NCBI GenBank assembly: GCA_023150945.1
Contig: JAKLJX010000020.1
Coordinates: 58,174-122,173 of the forward strand
Origin: a bacterium
GTDB taxonomy: Bacteria; Zhuqueibacterota; Zhuqueibacteria; Zhuqueibacterales; Zhuqueibacteraceae
DNA length: 64,000 bases
Direction: 5' to 3'
The notes beneath the pieces were generated by a model. It did no database searches. It was not told the DNA's origin and saw only the letters and a program-made list of their open reading frames with translations. A program made the translations under genes and the position numbers. The first letter of the stretch is position 1. Every line of letters starts with the position of its first letter. Positions 9,709-19,396 of this stretch are shown piece by piece.

Positions 9709-11181
9709 TCACAAGACCAGCGTGACAATCGAATGCGCCGGACTATTCGTTTTCACCGCCTGGTTTTCAATCCAAGCATGAAACGCGATATCCTTTTCCG
9801 TTTGATTCATCACCACCACGGCAATTTTCCCGTCAGGATTGAGAAATGCCGTTGCCAAAAGATCATCGTGATTGGAAGAACAAATGATGCGCTTGGCGCC
9901 GGGGCGGAGGAATTTCGAAAAATGCCCGAGATAGTAAAAAGAATTCATATAGGTCAGCTCGCCGGTTTTGGTGTTACAGATAATCGGCGCCATGCAAAAA
10001 TTGCCGACGTGGTTCGGACCGCCGCGCTCATCGAGAATGACATTCCAAGCCACCCAACCTGAAGCCCAGTTGTTCAAATCCATGATGATCGACTTGCCAA
10101 AGAACTCGCCCCATTGCCAGTCTTTGACTTTGTTCGCATCGAAATTGGCCTCGGTGCCCTCCGTGAAGACCAGCTCCTTGTCCGGATAAGCGTCATGCAC
10201 CAGCCGGACGTTGTCGAAATGATCACCAACGTACCAATGAAAGCCGGCGCCCCACACATACTTCGACGCCACCGGATCGTCGTAAACAACTTTTGCGCGT
10301 TGATACATGATGCCGCGGTTGTGATCCCAGATCATCAGCTTGAGGCGCGACAAGCCGGCGCGTTCCAATGCCGGCCCGAGATGGTATTTCACAAAATCCC
10401 GTTCTTCCGTCGCGGTGAAGATGCACGATTCCCAGGTTTGCACGGCCATCGGCTCGTTTTGCACGGTCAACCCCCAAATCGGCACGCCGGCTTTTTCGAA
10501 CTCCTGAACGAAGCGGACGAAATAGTTCGCCCAGGTTTGGTTGTATTCCGGCCGCAATTTGCCGCCCTGCAGCATGTTGTTGTTGGTTTTCATCCACGCC
10601 GGCGGACTCCAGGGAGAAGCGAACAATTTGAACTCGGCGCCGGCCTGCGCGAATGCGGCTTTGATGAAAGGAATCTTGTATTTCAAATCCGGCGCAATGC
10701 TGAAGTGTTGCAAACTGCTATCGCCGGGAATTTCCGCATAGGTGTAGCTTGAACTGGAAAAATCGCAACTGTGAATATTCGTCCGGCACAGCGTGAAGCC
10801 GATGCCCTGCGCTTTGTCAAAAAAGGCGGTGAGGATTTCCTGTTGTTGTTTCGCGGGCAATTTGTAAAACGTCTCAGCGGAGGCATCCGTCAGCGCGCCA
10901 CCGATACCGACGAGGGTTTGAAACGTCTTGTCCTTGTCGAGGATAATGGTCGGCGTGTGCTCATCCGGTTGTTCGAGCGGGAGAAAGGTCAGCGGCTCTT
11001 TTTTTGTGATTCTGTCGTTCGTTGCCTTGGCGGTGACATAAACCTCGGCTTTGCTCCACTGCCTCGCGGCAGAAGCATTGACATCTTGAGGTCCGTCCAA
11101 CGCCTGCGCGGCAGCATAGGTCGAGAACGACACAATCAGCGTCAGGCAAAGGGCAGTGAGTTGTTTGGTAAATGGCAGCAT
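9709..11181 (-). CDS. Glycoside hydrolase family 30 enzyme, secreted
   Basis: The 490-aa protein shows the GH30 (glucosylceramidase/endo-beta-1,6-glucanase) pattern: FQTLVGIGGALTDASAETF at the first strand, GFTLCRTNIHSCDFSSSSY, ASPWSPPAWMKTN, the acid/base Glu in LTVQNEPMAVQTWESC and the nucleophile Glu in ELVFTEGTE. A signal peptide ends near TYAAAQA. Known activities include beta-1,6-glucanase, beta-glucosidase, beta-1,6-galactanase and xylanase, and sequence reading alone does not settle the substrate. Beta-1,6-galactan would suit the neighbouring beta-galactosidase and GH105. Start 11181 has GGAG about 8 bases upstream. It is the first gene of the four-gene glycosidase operon, and about 250 bases separate it from the DUF362 gene. 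Confidence 0.87.
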   Translation of the reverse strand: MLPFTKQLTALCLTLIVSFSTYAAAQALDGPQDVNASAARQWSKAEVYVTAKATNDRITKKEPLTFLPLEQPDEHTPTIILDKDKTFQTLVGIGGALTDASAETFYKLPAKQQQEILTAFFDKAQGIGFTLCRTNIHSCDFSSSSYTYAEIPGDSSLQHFSIAPDLKYKIPFIKAAFAQAGAEFKLFASPWSPPAWMKTNNNMLQGGKLRPEYNQTWANYFVRFVQEFEKAGVPIWGLTVQNEPMAVQTWESCIFTATEERDFVKYHLGPALERAGLSRLKLMIWDHNRGIMYQRAKVVYDDPVASKYVWGAGFHWYVGDHFDNVRLVHDAYPDKELVFTEGTEANFDANKVKDWQWGEFFGKSIIMDLNNWASGWVAWNVILDERGGPNHVGNFCMAPIICNTKTGELTYMNSFYYLGHFSKFLRPGAKRIICSSNHDDLLATAFLNPDGKIAVVVMNQTEKDIAFHAWIENQAVKTNSPAHSIVTLVL

Positions 11182-11437
11182 GGCGTTTCTCCAGAGCAAA
11201 TAGTGAGTTCTGTTTCAACAGTCACAGAAAGTCCGACGCTGGCATGTGCGTGGGTGTTGGCTGCACTGCTTCAGGCAAACGGCGCGGTCCTGCGCTGTAA
11301 AGCAGAGCTTCGCGTCTGCCCATTCTTTCTCTGAACTTCTCGAGTTGAGTTGATTGTGCTGATCACCGCTGCTCCTGTTTTTTCTCGTACTCTGCATTGG
11401 AGTTTCTAAAAGCGAGTAGGAGTAAGAACAACAAGCC

Positions 11438-13408
11438 CTACCTCACCAGGGCCAGCTTCCGGGTGAGTGTGGTTTGCGAAGTCGAAAGCCGATAGACGTA
11501 AGTGCCGCTCGCCAGGCCTGCTGCATCGAAATCGACCGAATGCTTGCCGGCGGCCTGGAAGTCATCCACCAATACTGCCAACCGCTGGCCGTTCATGTTG
11601 AAAAGCTCGAGGCGCACACGCAGGTTTGCCGGCACTTCATAAACGATGCGCGTGCCTGCCTTGCACGGATTGGGGAAATTGGCTTCCAGGCGAAAGCCGC
11701 GCGGCCCCTCTGGCACTGCCGGCGCGCTGACGGAAGTCACGCCGTGGAGCTTGATCAACTCGATGCCTGCACCGATGCCGAGATCGCGCGAATACTGCTG
11801 GTCATTGGCGTTATTCCAATGCTCGTGCACGCCCAGGCTGGCAAGCACAATTCCGTCTTTTTCAGGATCATACTTGATGCCAGCGGGCCAGGTGCTCGAG
11901 TCCGCAGCTTGATGGAGATGATCATCAACGCCCACCATTTGCGGATAGGTTTCCGCATGCTGGTCGCCGGTGAATTCGGCCTTGAGAAGATCAAAACAGA
12001 CGGATTCCAGCGCCACCTGATCCTGCGACATGAGGATCGAAGAGGGCCAGTCATTGTTGAACGGCGCCATTTTGAATTTGACCGGACGAAGATTCGCGCC
12101 GGGTCCGCCCCACAGACCATCCACGACATTGAGAATGGTGTTGCCTCCCAACTTCTCGTGTCCCATCAAATCAACCAACACGCGATAAAGCCCGTAGCCG
12201 TCGCGCTGGGGAGCGGCGGTCGGCAGGCCGTCAGGATTGACCAAGCCGTTGTGGACGTGCAAAGCGTTGGTGCGGGTATGCGAGCCGAAATGGCATTTGG
12301 CCAACAGCGTCACGCCGGCTCTTTCGTGCACCTTCAGCGCGGCGAGGTTGATCATGTAATCGGCTTGTTCAATGACCGCGTACAGCTTGTCATCGTAAAT
12401 AGGAACGCCCTTGGTGGCATCGCCCCAATCACCGGAACGCAACACCGCGCCGCGATCGGAATAGAACAAACTCGCCCGGCTGCCGGCCAGCGATTTGGTG
12501 CGGCCGTTGCCTCCCACGCTCGAAATGTACTTCACGTTGGGAAATTCAGTGTGCCAGATGTCCCAGTAGTCATTGGGCACACTCTGAATCGGATCGCCCA
12601 CTGAGATGTTTTCCTGCGCAACGCCGGCGACATTGACCAATTGCCGCAAAATGGCGAGCACCGGCTGCGGCGAGGTTTTGGCCATGGTGTAGTTGCTCAA
12701 GCCGCTATAGTTGTGAGAGCCGTCCACCGGCGTGCTCACCGCATTGGTCTTGATGAAAATCTTCTGGCCGGGTTGATAACCCACCGCGCCCCTGCCCTTG
12801 TGCTGGTTGAAATGAATGAACAGCGCGTTCCAGGCCGCGCTCACCGAAGGCTCGCCGGTCAGGCTCAGCAAAGATCGGTCGATCATTGCCTGGATGACAT
12901 TCATATTGGAGTTTTTGGGCTCGTGGTAGGCTTCTCCCCAATTATCATTTCTGCAACTCTCGTTCGTGGCCTCCGGATTCCACGCCCAAACCACCCGTCC
13001 GGGAAAGATTCCCTGGCCATTTCCCATGGGCTGATTGGACGGATCCCGCGAGCGGGAATCGGCATAGACAAAGGGCTGGTCGGCTTGCAAAGCAAGGAAT
13101 CCGCTGATTGCCGCAAGAATCAGAAACAGTGCGGCGATCGCGTAGCGCGCGCTCCGCCAATGCGCCTTGGCCTTGACCAAGGCCAATGCCGAAGCGGCCA
13201 GGCCGAGTATGTAGAGCACAAAAGCAGAGGCTACCGGAAAGGCGGCACGCATGCAGGGATAGGCGGCACGGCTCGGTTTGGGAATGACGCGGACAAGAAA
13301 CCAGATCAAAGCGCCGAGTCCGATGAGATGGAAATATAGTCTTCCAAAGGTCAGGCGCTTAGAAGATTGATCTGTGGATGATTCGGATTGCTTGGGGTTC
13401 GCATTCAT
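11438..13408 (-). CDS. Membrane-anchored DUF362-like protein with C-terminal sorting-type domain
   Basis: The protein (656 aa) starts with three hydrophobic helices in the first 115 residues (LIGLGALIWFLV, ASAFVLYILGLAASALALV, YAIAALFLILAAISGFLAL). A large domain follows that resembles DUF362 proteins (GQKIFIKTNAV, YMINLAALKVHERAGVTL, NTILNVVDGLWGG, ILMSQDQVALESVCFDLLK). The function of DUF362 is not established. The last 90 residues form a FlgD-Ig/type-IX-sorting-like tail (NFPNPCKAGTRIVYEV, SGTYVYRLSTSQTTL, basic end). A sorting tail on a protein with several membrane helices is unusual. Start 13408 is chosen for its GGAG 9 bases upstream; the frame extends five codons further to a TTG. It is probably transcribed from the shared region opposite rhaB. 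Confidence 0.65.
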   Translation of the reverse strand: MNANPKQSESSTDQSSKRLTFGRLYFHLIGLGALIWFLVRVIPKPSRAAYPCMRAAFPVASAFVLYILGLAASALALVKAKAHWRSARYAIAALFLILAAISGFLALQADQPFVYADSRSRDPSNQPMGNGQGIFPGRVVWAWNPEATNESCRNDNWGEAYHEPKNSNMNVIQAMIDRSLLSLTGEPSVSAAWNALFIHFNQHKGRGAVGYQPGQKIFIKTNAVSTPVDGSHNYSGLSNYTMAKTSPQPVLAILRQLVNVAGVAQENISVGDPIQSVPNDYWDIWHTEFPNVKYISSVGGNGRTKSLAGSRASLFYSDRGAVLRSGDWGDATKGVPIYDDKLYAVIEQADYMINLAALKVHERAGVTLLAKCHFGSHTRTNALHVHNGLVNPDGLPTAAPQRDGYGLYRVLVDLMGHEKLGGNTILNVVDGLWGGPGANLRPVKFKMAPFNNDWPSSILMSQDQVALESVCFDLLKAEFTGDQHAETYPQMVGVDDHLHQAADSSTWPAGIKYDPEKDGIVLASLGVHEHWNNANDQQYSRDLGIGAGIELIKLHGVTSVSAPAVPEGPRGFRLEANFPNPCKAGTRIVYEVPANLRVRLELFNMNGQRLAVLVDDFQAAGKHSVDFDAAGLASGTYVYRLSTSQTTLTRKLALVR

Positions 13409-13837
13409 GATCATTTTCTCCAATGCCCGGTTGCCAATGAGATCGTACGGTTGGAATTGCGCGCGGAAGAATTGTCCAAGAACGGTTGCGGCGGCATTGC
13501 CAAGTTAACTTTTCCTGCAAGAAATTCAACAGGCAGTTTGCATCTTGGTTGTTCCGGCAGACTGCCCGCAGCCCGGCGTTTGAAGGAGCGGCGTGGAAAA
13601 ACGCTCGCCCGAGAGCAAGGGCGCCGATCGGACGCGGCTCATGCGGGGCCATTGACGTTGTGGCTGCGGATCGTTATCTTCTTTCGCGAAAATTCACCCG
13701 CATGATCCGGCAGATTGTCTCAGCCAGGACGGATGACGGCAAGCAGAGTTGTGATCACCAGGTCGCCGGGTCGCCGTGACTCATTCCCTATCACGTGCCT
13801 GTTGCCATGAACCTTCCTCACCACAAGGTGCTTTCCC
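13409..13837. promoter_or_regulatory. Divergent intergenic region between the DUF362 gene and rhaB
   Basis: About 430 bases separate two divergent genes and must carry promoters for both the minus-strand gene and the plus-strand rhamnose genes. No regulator gene lies beside it, and I cannot identify operator repeats or promoter boxes with confidence. Short open frames here have no recognisable product. Confidence 0.4.
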
Positions 13838-15310
13838 ATGCCGAACAAGTACCTAGCCTTTGATTTGGGGGCGGAAAGCGGTCGCGCGATTTTGGGGACA
13901 CTGGCCGGCGACCACATTTCACTCACGGAAATCCACCGTTTCGAAAACTCTCCCATCATGCAGGCAGGCCATCTCCGCTGGCAGGCCGGCGGGCTGATGA
14001 GCGAATTGCAACAGGGCCTCACGCGCGCCGCGCAGCAGGGCCACCGGGACATTGCCGCGATCGGCATCGACACGTGGGGCGTTGATTTTGGCCTGTTGGA
14101 TCGCAACGATCGGTTGCTCGAAGATCCGGTGGCCTATCGCGATGCCCGCACCAACGGCATGGTCGAACGCGGCTTCGAGCTGATTCCGGCGGCCGAGCTG
14201 TATGCCCTCACCGGCATTCAAATCATGCCGATCAACACGCTTTATCAATTGCTGAGTCTGGTCGAAGCAAAAGCTGCGGTGTTGCAAGCGGCTGAGAGCT
14301 TGCTTTTCGTGCCGGATCTCTTCAACTTCATGCTCACCGGAGCGAAAGCCGCGGAATACAGCATCGCCTCGACGTCGCAATTGCTCCACGCCAAAACCAA
14401 AGTCTGGGCCGGTGAAATTTTTGCCAAGCTCAACCTTCCGCTGCGCCTCATGCCTCCCATCATCATGCCCGGAACGAAACTGGGAAAACTGCTGCCGCCG
14501 GTCGCCACGGCGACGGGACTGCGAACGGCGGAGGTGATCGCCTGCGGCGGGCATGACACGGCGTGCGCGGTGGCCGCCATTCCGGCGCGCGCGGCCAACT
14601 GGGCCTACATCAGCTCGGGCACGTGGTCGCTGGTGGGAGTTGAACGCGATGAACCGATTGTCGACGAGCGTGGCCGCAACTACAACTTCACCAACGAAGG
14701 CGGGCTGAACAACAAAATCCGCTTTCTGCGCAACACCATGGGACTCTGGCTGTTGCAGCGCTGCCGCAAAGACTGGGCAGCAGCAGGCGAGGCGCATGAA
14801 TACGCCGAGTTGATCGCGCTGGCCGAGCGTGCGCCGGCGTTTCACGCGATCATCGATCCGGACGCGCCCGTCTTCATCAATCCGGACAACATGCCGCAGG
14901 CGATTTCAGACTTCTGCCGGCAGACGCAGCAAACCCCGCCCGCATCCAAAGGCGCTTGCGTCCGCACGATTCTGGAAAGCCTGGCCTTCCGATACCGCTT
15001 CATCATCGCCAGAATCAACGCCGTCAGCGCGGAACCGGTGGAGGTCATTCACCTGGTCGGCGGCGGCTCGCAAAACGAGTTGCTCAACCAATTCACAGCG
15101 AACGCCACCGGCCTGCCGGTGATTGCCGGTCCGGTCGAGACCACCGCGCTCGGCAATGTCATCAGCCAGGCAATTTCATGCGGCGAGATCGCGAACTTCG
15201 ACGAAGGCCGCACGCTGGTGCGGAATTCGTTTCCGCTCAAGGAATATCTGCCGCGCGAGGTCGATCGCTGGAGCGAGGTTTATCAAAAAATCAAGCCGCT
15301 GCTGCGCTGA
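13838..15310 (+). CDS. rhaB: Rhamnulokinase
   Basis: The 490-aa product is a FGGY-family sugar kinase of the rhamnulokinase type, phosphorylating L-rhamnulose on ATP in the cytoplasm. The N-terminal ATPase motif (YLAFDLGAESGRAILG), TWGVDFGLLD, AYRDARTNGM, ISSGTWSLVG and the C-terminal HLVGGGSQNELLNQFTANAT are typical of RhaB rather than xylulose or glycerol kinases. The ribosome site AAGGTG lies 9 bases before the ATG. It leads a plus-strand set continued by a sugar ABC transporter. No rhamnose isomerase or rhamnulose-phosphate aldolase is present in the window, so the rest of the pathway must be elsewhere. Confidence 0.93.
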   Translation: MPNKYLAFDLGAESGRAILGTLAGDHISLTEIHRFENSPIMQAGHLRWQAGGLMSELQQGLTRAAQQGHRDIAAIGIDTWGVDFGLLDRNDRLLEDPVAYRDARTNGMVERGFELIPAAELYALTGIQIMPINTLYQLLSLVEAKAAVLQAAESLLFVPDLFNFMLTGAKAAEYSIASTSQLLHAKTKVWAGEIFAKLNLPLRLMPPIIMPGTKLGKLLPPVATATGLRTAEVIACGGHDTACAVAAIPARAANWAYISSGTWSLVGVERDEPIVDERGRNYNFTNEGGLNNKIRFLRNTMGLWLLQRCRKDWAAAGEAHEYAELIALAERAPAFHAIIDPDAPVFINPDNMPQAISDFCRQTQQTPPASKGACVRTILESLAFRYRFIIARINAVSAEPVEVIHLVGGGSQNELLNQFTANATGLPVIAGPVETTALGNVISQAISCGEIANFDEGRTLVRNSFPLKEYLPREVDRWSEVYQKIKPLLR

Positions 15311-15483
15311 AGCGGCCAGCCCGCCCTGCTCGCACCGCTGGCAGAGCTGCCGCGCAGTTGCAGCGTGCCGAGGGAAGCAGTGGTTTTGTCGGACGGCGAT
15401 AAATGATCCGGGCAGGCGCAGTGGCCTGCGCGAAACAATGCTCTTCACCAATCTCTGCGTTATAAGACTGAAGGAGGAAATTG

Positions 15484-16476
15484 ATGCGCAAAAGTTCCTG
15501 TCTGCTGATGCTGGCCGCTGCCACGGCGCTGCTGTCCTCATGCAGCCAAGCCGGCAAGGGAAAAATCACCCTGGCTGTGATTCCCAAAGGCACGACCCAC
15601 AGCTTCTGGCAATCCGTGCATGCCGGCGCCGTCAAGGCCGGGCGCGAGCTTGGCGTTGAAATCGTTTGGGTCGGGCCGGAACGTGAAGATGCGCGGCAGC
15701 AGCAGATCAGCATCGTTGACAATCAAGTCATCAATCAAGTCAGCGGCATCATTCTCGCGCCGCTGGATGACGTGGCGCTGCGCCGCCCCGCCAAGGCCGC
15801 GGCGGACAAAAACATTCCGGTGGTGATTTTTGATTCTGATCTGCAGGATGCCCAGGACTTCACGGTCAGCTTCGTGGCAACCGACAACTACGCCGGCGGG
15901 CAGCTTGCGGGAAGGAATCTCGGCGAGATGCTGGGAGGGCAGGGCAAGGTCATCATGCTGCGCTATGCCGAAGGCTCGGCCAGCACCGAAAAGCGCGAGG
16001 CCGGCTTTCTGGATGCCATTGCCGCATTTCCCGGGATCACGGTGGTGAGCGCGGATCAATATGCCGGGCCCACCGCCACATCGGGACAACAAGCGAGTGA
16101 GAATCTGCTTCTGCGTTTCAAAGATGCACAGGGCAAACTCACGGTGGACGGTATCTTCACGCCGAACGAGTCTTCCACGTTCGGCATGTTGCAGGCCCTG
16201 CGCCGCAATCGTTTGACAGGCACGGTGCGTTTCATCGGCTTCGATGCCAGCGCGCCGCTGGTGGAAGCCCTGGCCAACGAGGAGATCAACGGCTTGGTGG
16301 TGCAGAATCCGTTTAACATGGGTTATCTCAGCGTCAAAACCATGTTCGATCATCTCCACGGCCGGCCGGTTGAAAAGCGCATCGACACCGGCGTGGCATT
16401 CGTCAGCCGCGCGAACATGAACGCGCCGGAGATGCAGCAGTTGATCAAGCCGGATTTGAGCCAATGGTTGAACTAG
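15484..16476 (+). CDS. Sugar ABC transporter substrate-binding lipoprotein (RbsB/RhaS type)
   Basis: The 330-aa protein has a lipoprotein signal (LLMLAAATALLSSC). A type I periplasmic binding fold follows: KITLAVIPKGTTHSFWQSVH, VSGIILAPLDD, IPVVIFDSDLQ and ATDNYAGGQLAGRNL are those of ribose/autoinducer/rhamnose-type binding proteins. It would capture a monosaccharide outside the inner membrane and hand it to the transporter. ATG 15484 follows an excellent ribosome site (AAGGAGG, 7 bases). Its stop overlaps the start of the ATPase gene by 13 bases. Rhamnose is the likeliest ligand given rhaB upstream, but galactose or xylose are possible. Confidence 0.9.
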   Translation: MRKSSCLLMLAAATALLSSCSQAGKGKITLAVIPKGTTHSFWQSVHAGAVKAGRELGVEIVWVGPEREDARQQQISIVDNQVINQVSGIILAPLDDVALRRPAKAAADKNIPVVIFDSDLQDAQDFTVSFVATDNYAGGQLAGRNLGEMLGGQGKVIMLRYAEGSASTEKREAGFLDAIAAFPGITVVSADQYAGPTATSGQQASENLLLRFKDAQGKLTVDGIFTPNESSTFGMLQALRRNRLTGTVRFIGFDASAPLVEALANEEINGLVVQNPFNMGYLSVKTMFDHLHGRPVEKRIDTGVAFVSRANMNAPEMQQLIKPDLSQWLN

Positions 16477-18002
16477 CTCCGTCCTCTGTGCCGGCTGCGG
16501 CAGTGCGCCTGGCGATGCGCGGCATCCACAAGCGCTTCGGCGCAACCGTGGCCCTGGCGCAGGTGGATTTCGAAGTGCGTGCCGGTGAAGTGCATGCGTT
16601 GGTGGGCGAAAATGGCGCCGGCAAAAGCACGCTGATGAAAATCCTGTCCGGCGCGCTGCAGCCCGAAGCCGGCAGCATGTTGCTGGCAGGCCGGCCATAT
16701 CAACCGCGCAGTCCGCTGCAAGCCCGCCGGCAGGGCGTGGGCATGATCTATCAGGAATTGTCGCTGGCGCCGCATTTGACCGTCGCCGAAAACCTCCTGC
16801 TCGGCATGGAGCCCGCCACGTTCGGCTTCATCAAACGGCGCGAAGTGCGCGAGCGCGCGCGGACCGCCTTGCAGCATTTTGACCATCCTGAAATCAAGCC
16901 CGAGGCACGTGTGCGGGAACTATCGCCCGGTGCGCGGCAACTCGTCGAAATCGCCCGCGCGCTGGCAATGGGATGCACCGTGCTCGTCTTTGATGAACCC
17001 ACCAGCAGCCTTTCGCAAAGAGACATTCAAAGCCTGTTTCGCATCATTCGCGACCTCAAGCGCAAAGGCCTCGCCATCATCTACATTTCCCATTTTCTCG
17101 AGGAAGTCGAGGAGATTGCCGACCGGTTGACGGTGCTGCGCGACGGCCGGGTGGCGGGCACGCGCGACACCGCCGAGGTCACGCCTGATGAGATCGTGGC
17201 CATGATGGTGGGCCGCACGGTGCACGAGTTGTATCCGCGCTCGCCACGGCAGCGCGGTGAGCTGGTCTTGGAGGTCAAGCATCTCAGCGGCGTGGCAAAG
17301 CCGAAAGACGCCAGCCTCACGCTCTATCGCGGCGAGGTGCTGGGGCTGTGCGGACTGGTGGGCGCAGGGCGCACGGAATTATTGCGCGTCCTGTTCGGCC
17401 TGGAGGCCGTGCGCAGCGGTGAGATCAAGATTGGGGTTTATGCGGGTCCGGCCTCGCCGCTCACCCGCTGGCAGCAAGGCGTGGGACTGCTCAGCGAAGA
17501 TCGCAAAGAAGAAGGCCTCGCACTCAACCTTTCGCTGGCCGACAATGTCACGCTTTCGCAGCTTGCGGGCCTGGGTCCGTGGGGATTGATTCTGCCCAAG
17601 CAGCAAGCCGCCGCCGCGAACAAATGGATTGCCGCAATGGGCATTCGCTGCCGCGAGGCGCAACAAAGAGTCTCGGACCTTTCCGGCGGCAATCAACAAA
17701 AAGTGGCGCTCAGCCGCTTGCTGCACCACGACGTTGACATTCTCTTGCTGGACGAACCCACGCGCGGCATCGATGTGGCCGCCAAAGCCAAGATCTATGA
17801 AGTCATCGATCACCTGGTTTCAGCGAGTCATCCCCAGCCTAAGGCCGTGCTCATGGTCAGCAGCTACCTGCCGGAGCTGCGCGGGATTTGCGATCGCGTG
17901 GCAGTGATGGCACGCGGCAAACTCAGCGCGCCGCGCCCCGTCGCGGAAGTCGATGAACACCAATTGCTGCTGGCAGCCACCGGACAATCAGACTGGAATT
18001 GA
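16464..18002 (+). CDS. Sugar ABC transporter ATP-binding protein, two fused NBDs (RbsA type)
   Basis: The 512-aa protein contains two nucleotide-binding domains in tandem, as in RbsA, XylG and RhaT. The first has a full Walker A (GENGAGKST), a signature variant (LSPGARQ) and Walker B (VLVFDEPTSSL). The second has a degenerate Walker A (GLVGAGRTEL) with a standard signature (LSGGNQQKV) and Walker B (LLLDEPTRGIDV); this asymmetry is normal for the family. It energises import of the sugar bound by the preceding lipoprotein. It overlaps its upstream neighbour by 13 bases, so translation is probably coupled. Confidence 0.94.
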   Translation: MVELAPSSVPAAAVRLAMRGIHKRFGATVALAQVDFEVRAGEVHALVGENGAGKSTLMKILSGALQPEAGSMLLAGRPYQPRSPLQARRQGVGMIYQELSLAPHLTVAENLLLGMEPATFGFIKRREVRERARTALQHFDHPEIKPEARVRELSPGARQLVEIARALAMGCTVLVFDEPTSSLSQRDIQSLFRIIRDLKRKGLAIIYISHFLEEVEEIADRLTVLRDGRVAGTRDTAEVTPDEIVAMMVGRTVHELYPRSPRQRGELVLEVKHLSGVAKPKDASLTLYRGEVLGLCGLVGAGRTELLRVLFGLEAVRSGEIKIGVYAGPASPLTRWQQGVGLLSEDRKEEGLALNLSLADNVTLSQLAGLGPWGLILPKQQAAAANKWIAAMGIRCREAQQRVSDLSGGNQQKVALSRLLHHDVDILLLDEPTRGIDVAAKAKIYEVIDHLVSASHPQPKAVLMVSSYLPELRGICDRVAVMARGKLSAPRPVAEVDEHQLLLAATGQSDWN

Positions 18003-18012
18003 GGTGACAACT

Positions 18013-19002
18013 GTGCACGCGATGAAGTCGGCAACGCCGCCCGGCGCAACGAGCAAATGGCACTTCTTCGACAAATTCGGCCCGCTGGTGGCGCTGGTGG
18101 TGGTTTATGTCTTTTTTGCCATTCTGAATGACAAGATCACCAGCTTGAGCGCGGTGGAAACCATGGTGCAGCAAACCGTGATCGTGGGCGTGGCCGCGAT
18201 CGGCATGACGCTGGTGATCATTTCCGCCGGCATCGATCTCTCCGGCGGTTCCCTCATCGCGTTCAGCTCAGTGGTCATCGCGCATTTGATGGTCGCGTAC
18301 GGCATGCGTCCGGGCGTGGCTGCACTCGCCGGGATTGCGGCGGGCACGCTATGCGGCTGGTGCAACGGGATGTTGATCACGCGCCTCAGGCTGGTGCCGT
18401 TCATTGTCACGCTCGGCACGTTGCTCATCGTGCGCGGCTTTGCCAAGGGCATCGCGAACAGCATGCAAATCAACGCCGGGCAAAGCTGGCTGAGCAATCT
18501 TCTGGCGGTGCTGCCGCCCGAACGCAAATGGCTGCTCGTGCCGCCCGGCGCCTGGCTCATGATCGTGTTGGCGCTTGTCGCCGCGGCCTTGCTGCGCTAC
18601 ACCAAACTCGGCCGGCATATTTTTGCGATCGGCTCGAATGAACGCACCGCGCAACTGTGCGGCATTGCCGTCGATCGCGTCAAAGTGACCGTCTATGCCA
18701 TTGCCGGCGCCTGCGCGGGCTTGTCGGGTTTGATGTTGATGTCGTATCAGGAGCAGGGCGATCCCACGGCTGCCGTGGGTTTGGAGTTGGACATCATCGC
18801 GGCGGTGGTGATCGGCGGCGGCAGCCTTTCCGGCGGCGAGGGTTCGATTGCGGGCAGCTTGATCGGCGCGATCATCATGACCATCATTCGCACCGGTTGC
18901 CAGTTGAATGGCTGGGCGCCGTGGATTACGCAAGCTGTCACCGGTTGCGTTATCGTGATTGCAGTCGCGGTGGATCGCCTGCGGCACCGCGCGGCGAATT
19001 GA
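18013..19002 (+). CDS. Sugar ABC transporter permease (RbsC type)
   Basis: The 329-aa protein is a multi-spanning BPD_transp_2 permease. Family marks include GMTLVIISAGIDLSGGSLIA near the third helix, GRHIFAIGSNERTAQLCGI and VIGGGSLSGGEGSIAGSLIGA. A GTG at 18013 is preferred as start because GAGGTGA lies 5 bases before it; ATG 18022 is 14 bases away and less well placed. Only one permease gene is present, so a homodimer with the fused ATPase is expected. It ends the operon, and no terminator hairpin is visible after it. Confidence 0.9.
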   Translation: MHAMKSATPPGATSKWHFFDKFGPLVALVVVYVFFAILNDKITSLSAVETMVQQTVIVGVAAIGMTLVIISAGIDLSGGSLIAFSSVVIAHLMVAYGMRPGVAALAGIAAGTLCGWCNGMLITRLRLVPFIVTLGTLLIVRGFAKGIANSMQINAGQSWLSNLLAVLPPERKWLLVPPGAWLMIVLALVAAALLRYTKLGRHIFAIGSNERTAQLCGIAVDRVKVTVYAIAGACAGLSGLMLMSYQEQGDPTAAVGLELDIIAAVVIGGGSLSGGEGSIAGSLIGAIIMTIIRTGCQLNGWAPWITQAVTGCVIVIAVAVDRLRHRAAN

Positions 19003-19115
19003 GGCTGCGCTGCTTGGTGAATTGCGGTGAAAAGAATTGTCGGCGTGCAAACTGCATCCCATCAACCCCACCATCAAAAAAACCGTGGAGACGCGGAGAA
19101 AAGCCGTAAAGCGCT

Positions 19116-19143
19116 CAAAGTTGGAATAGAATTCTAAAAGTTC
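19116..19143 (+). repeat. Imperfect direct repeat, left copy
   Basis: CAAAGTTGGAATAGAATTCT and the following AAAAGTTC resemble the bases at 19627-19655, with only a few changes. The two copies bracket the REP-like pair. Confidence 0.6.
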
Positions 19144-19396
19144 ATGGCAGAATAATTTGCCGACAGAACGATGCAAACTTGTTTTGCCGATAAATCATCC
19201 TGCCAAAGTTTTTGCGGCGATGCTCGATCAATTCGAAGCATTTCGGTGGGAAAATTCTATCGCCGATGGTCACCGCAGACACCGAGTTTCGCCAAACAGT
19301 TATTTACTGCTTCGCGGAAGATTTGATTTGCAGTTTGTCTACAAATCAGGGTGGAACGTGCAGTGGAATTCTGTTGCACCGACAACCAACTCCCAA

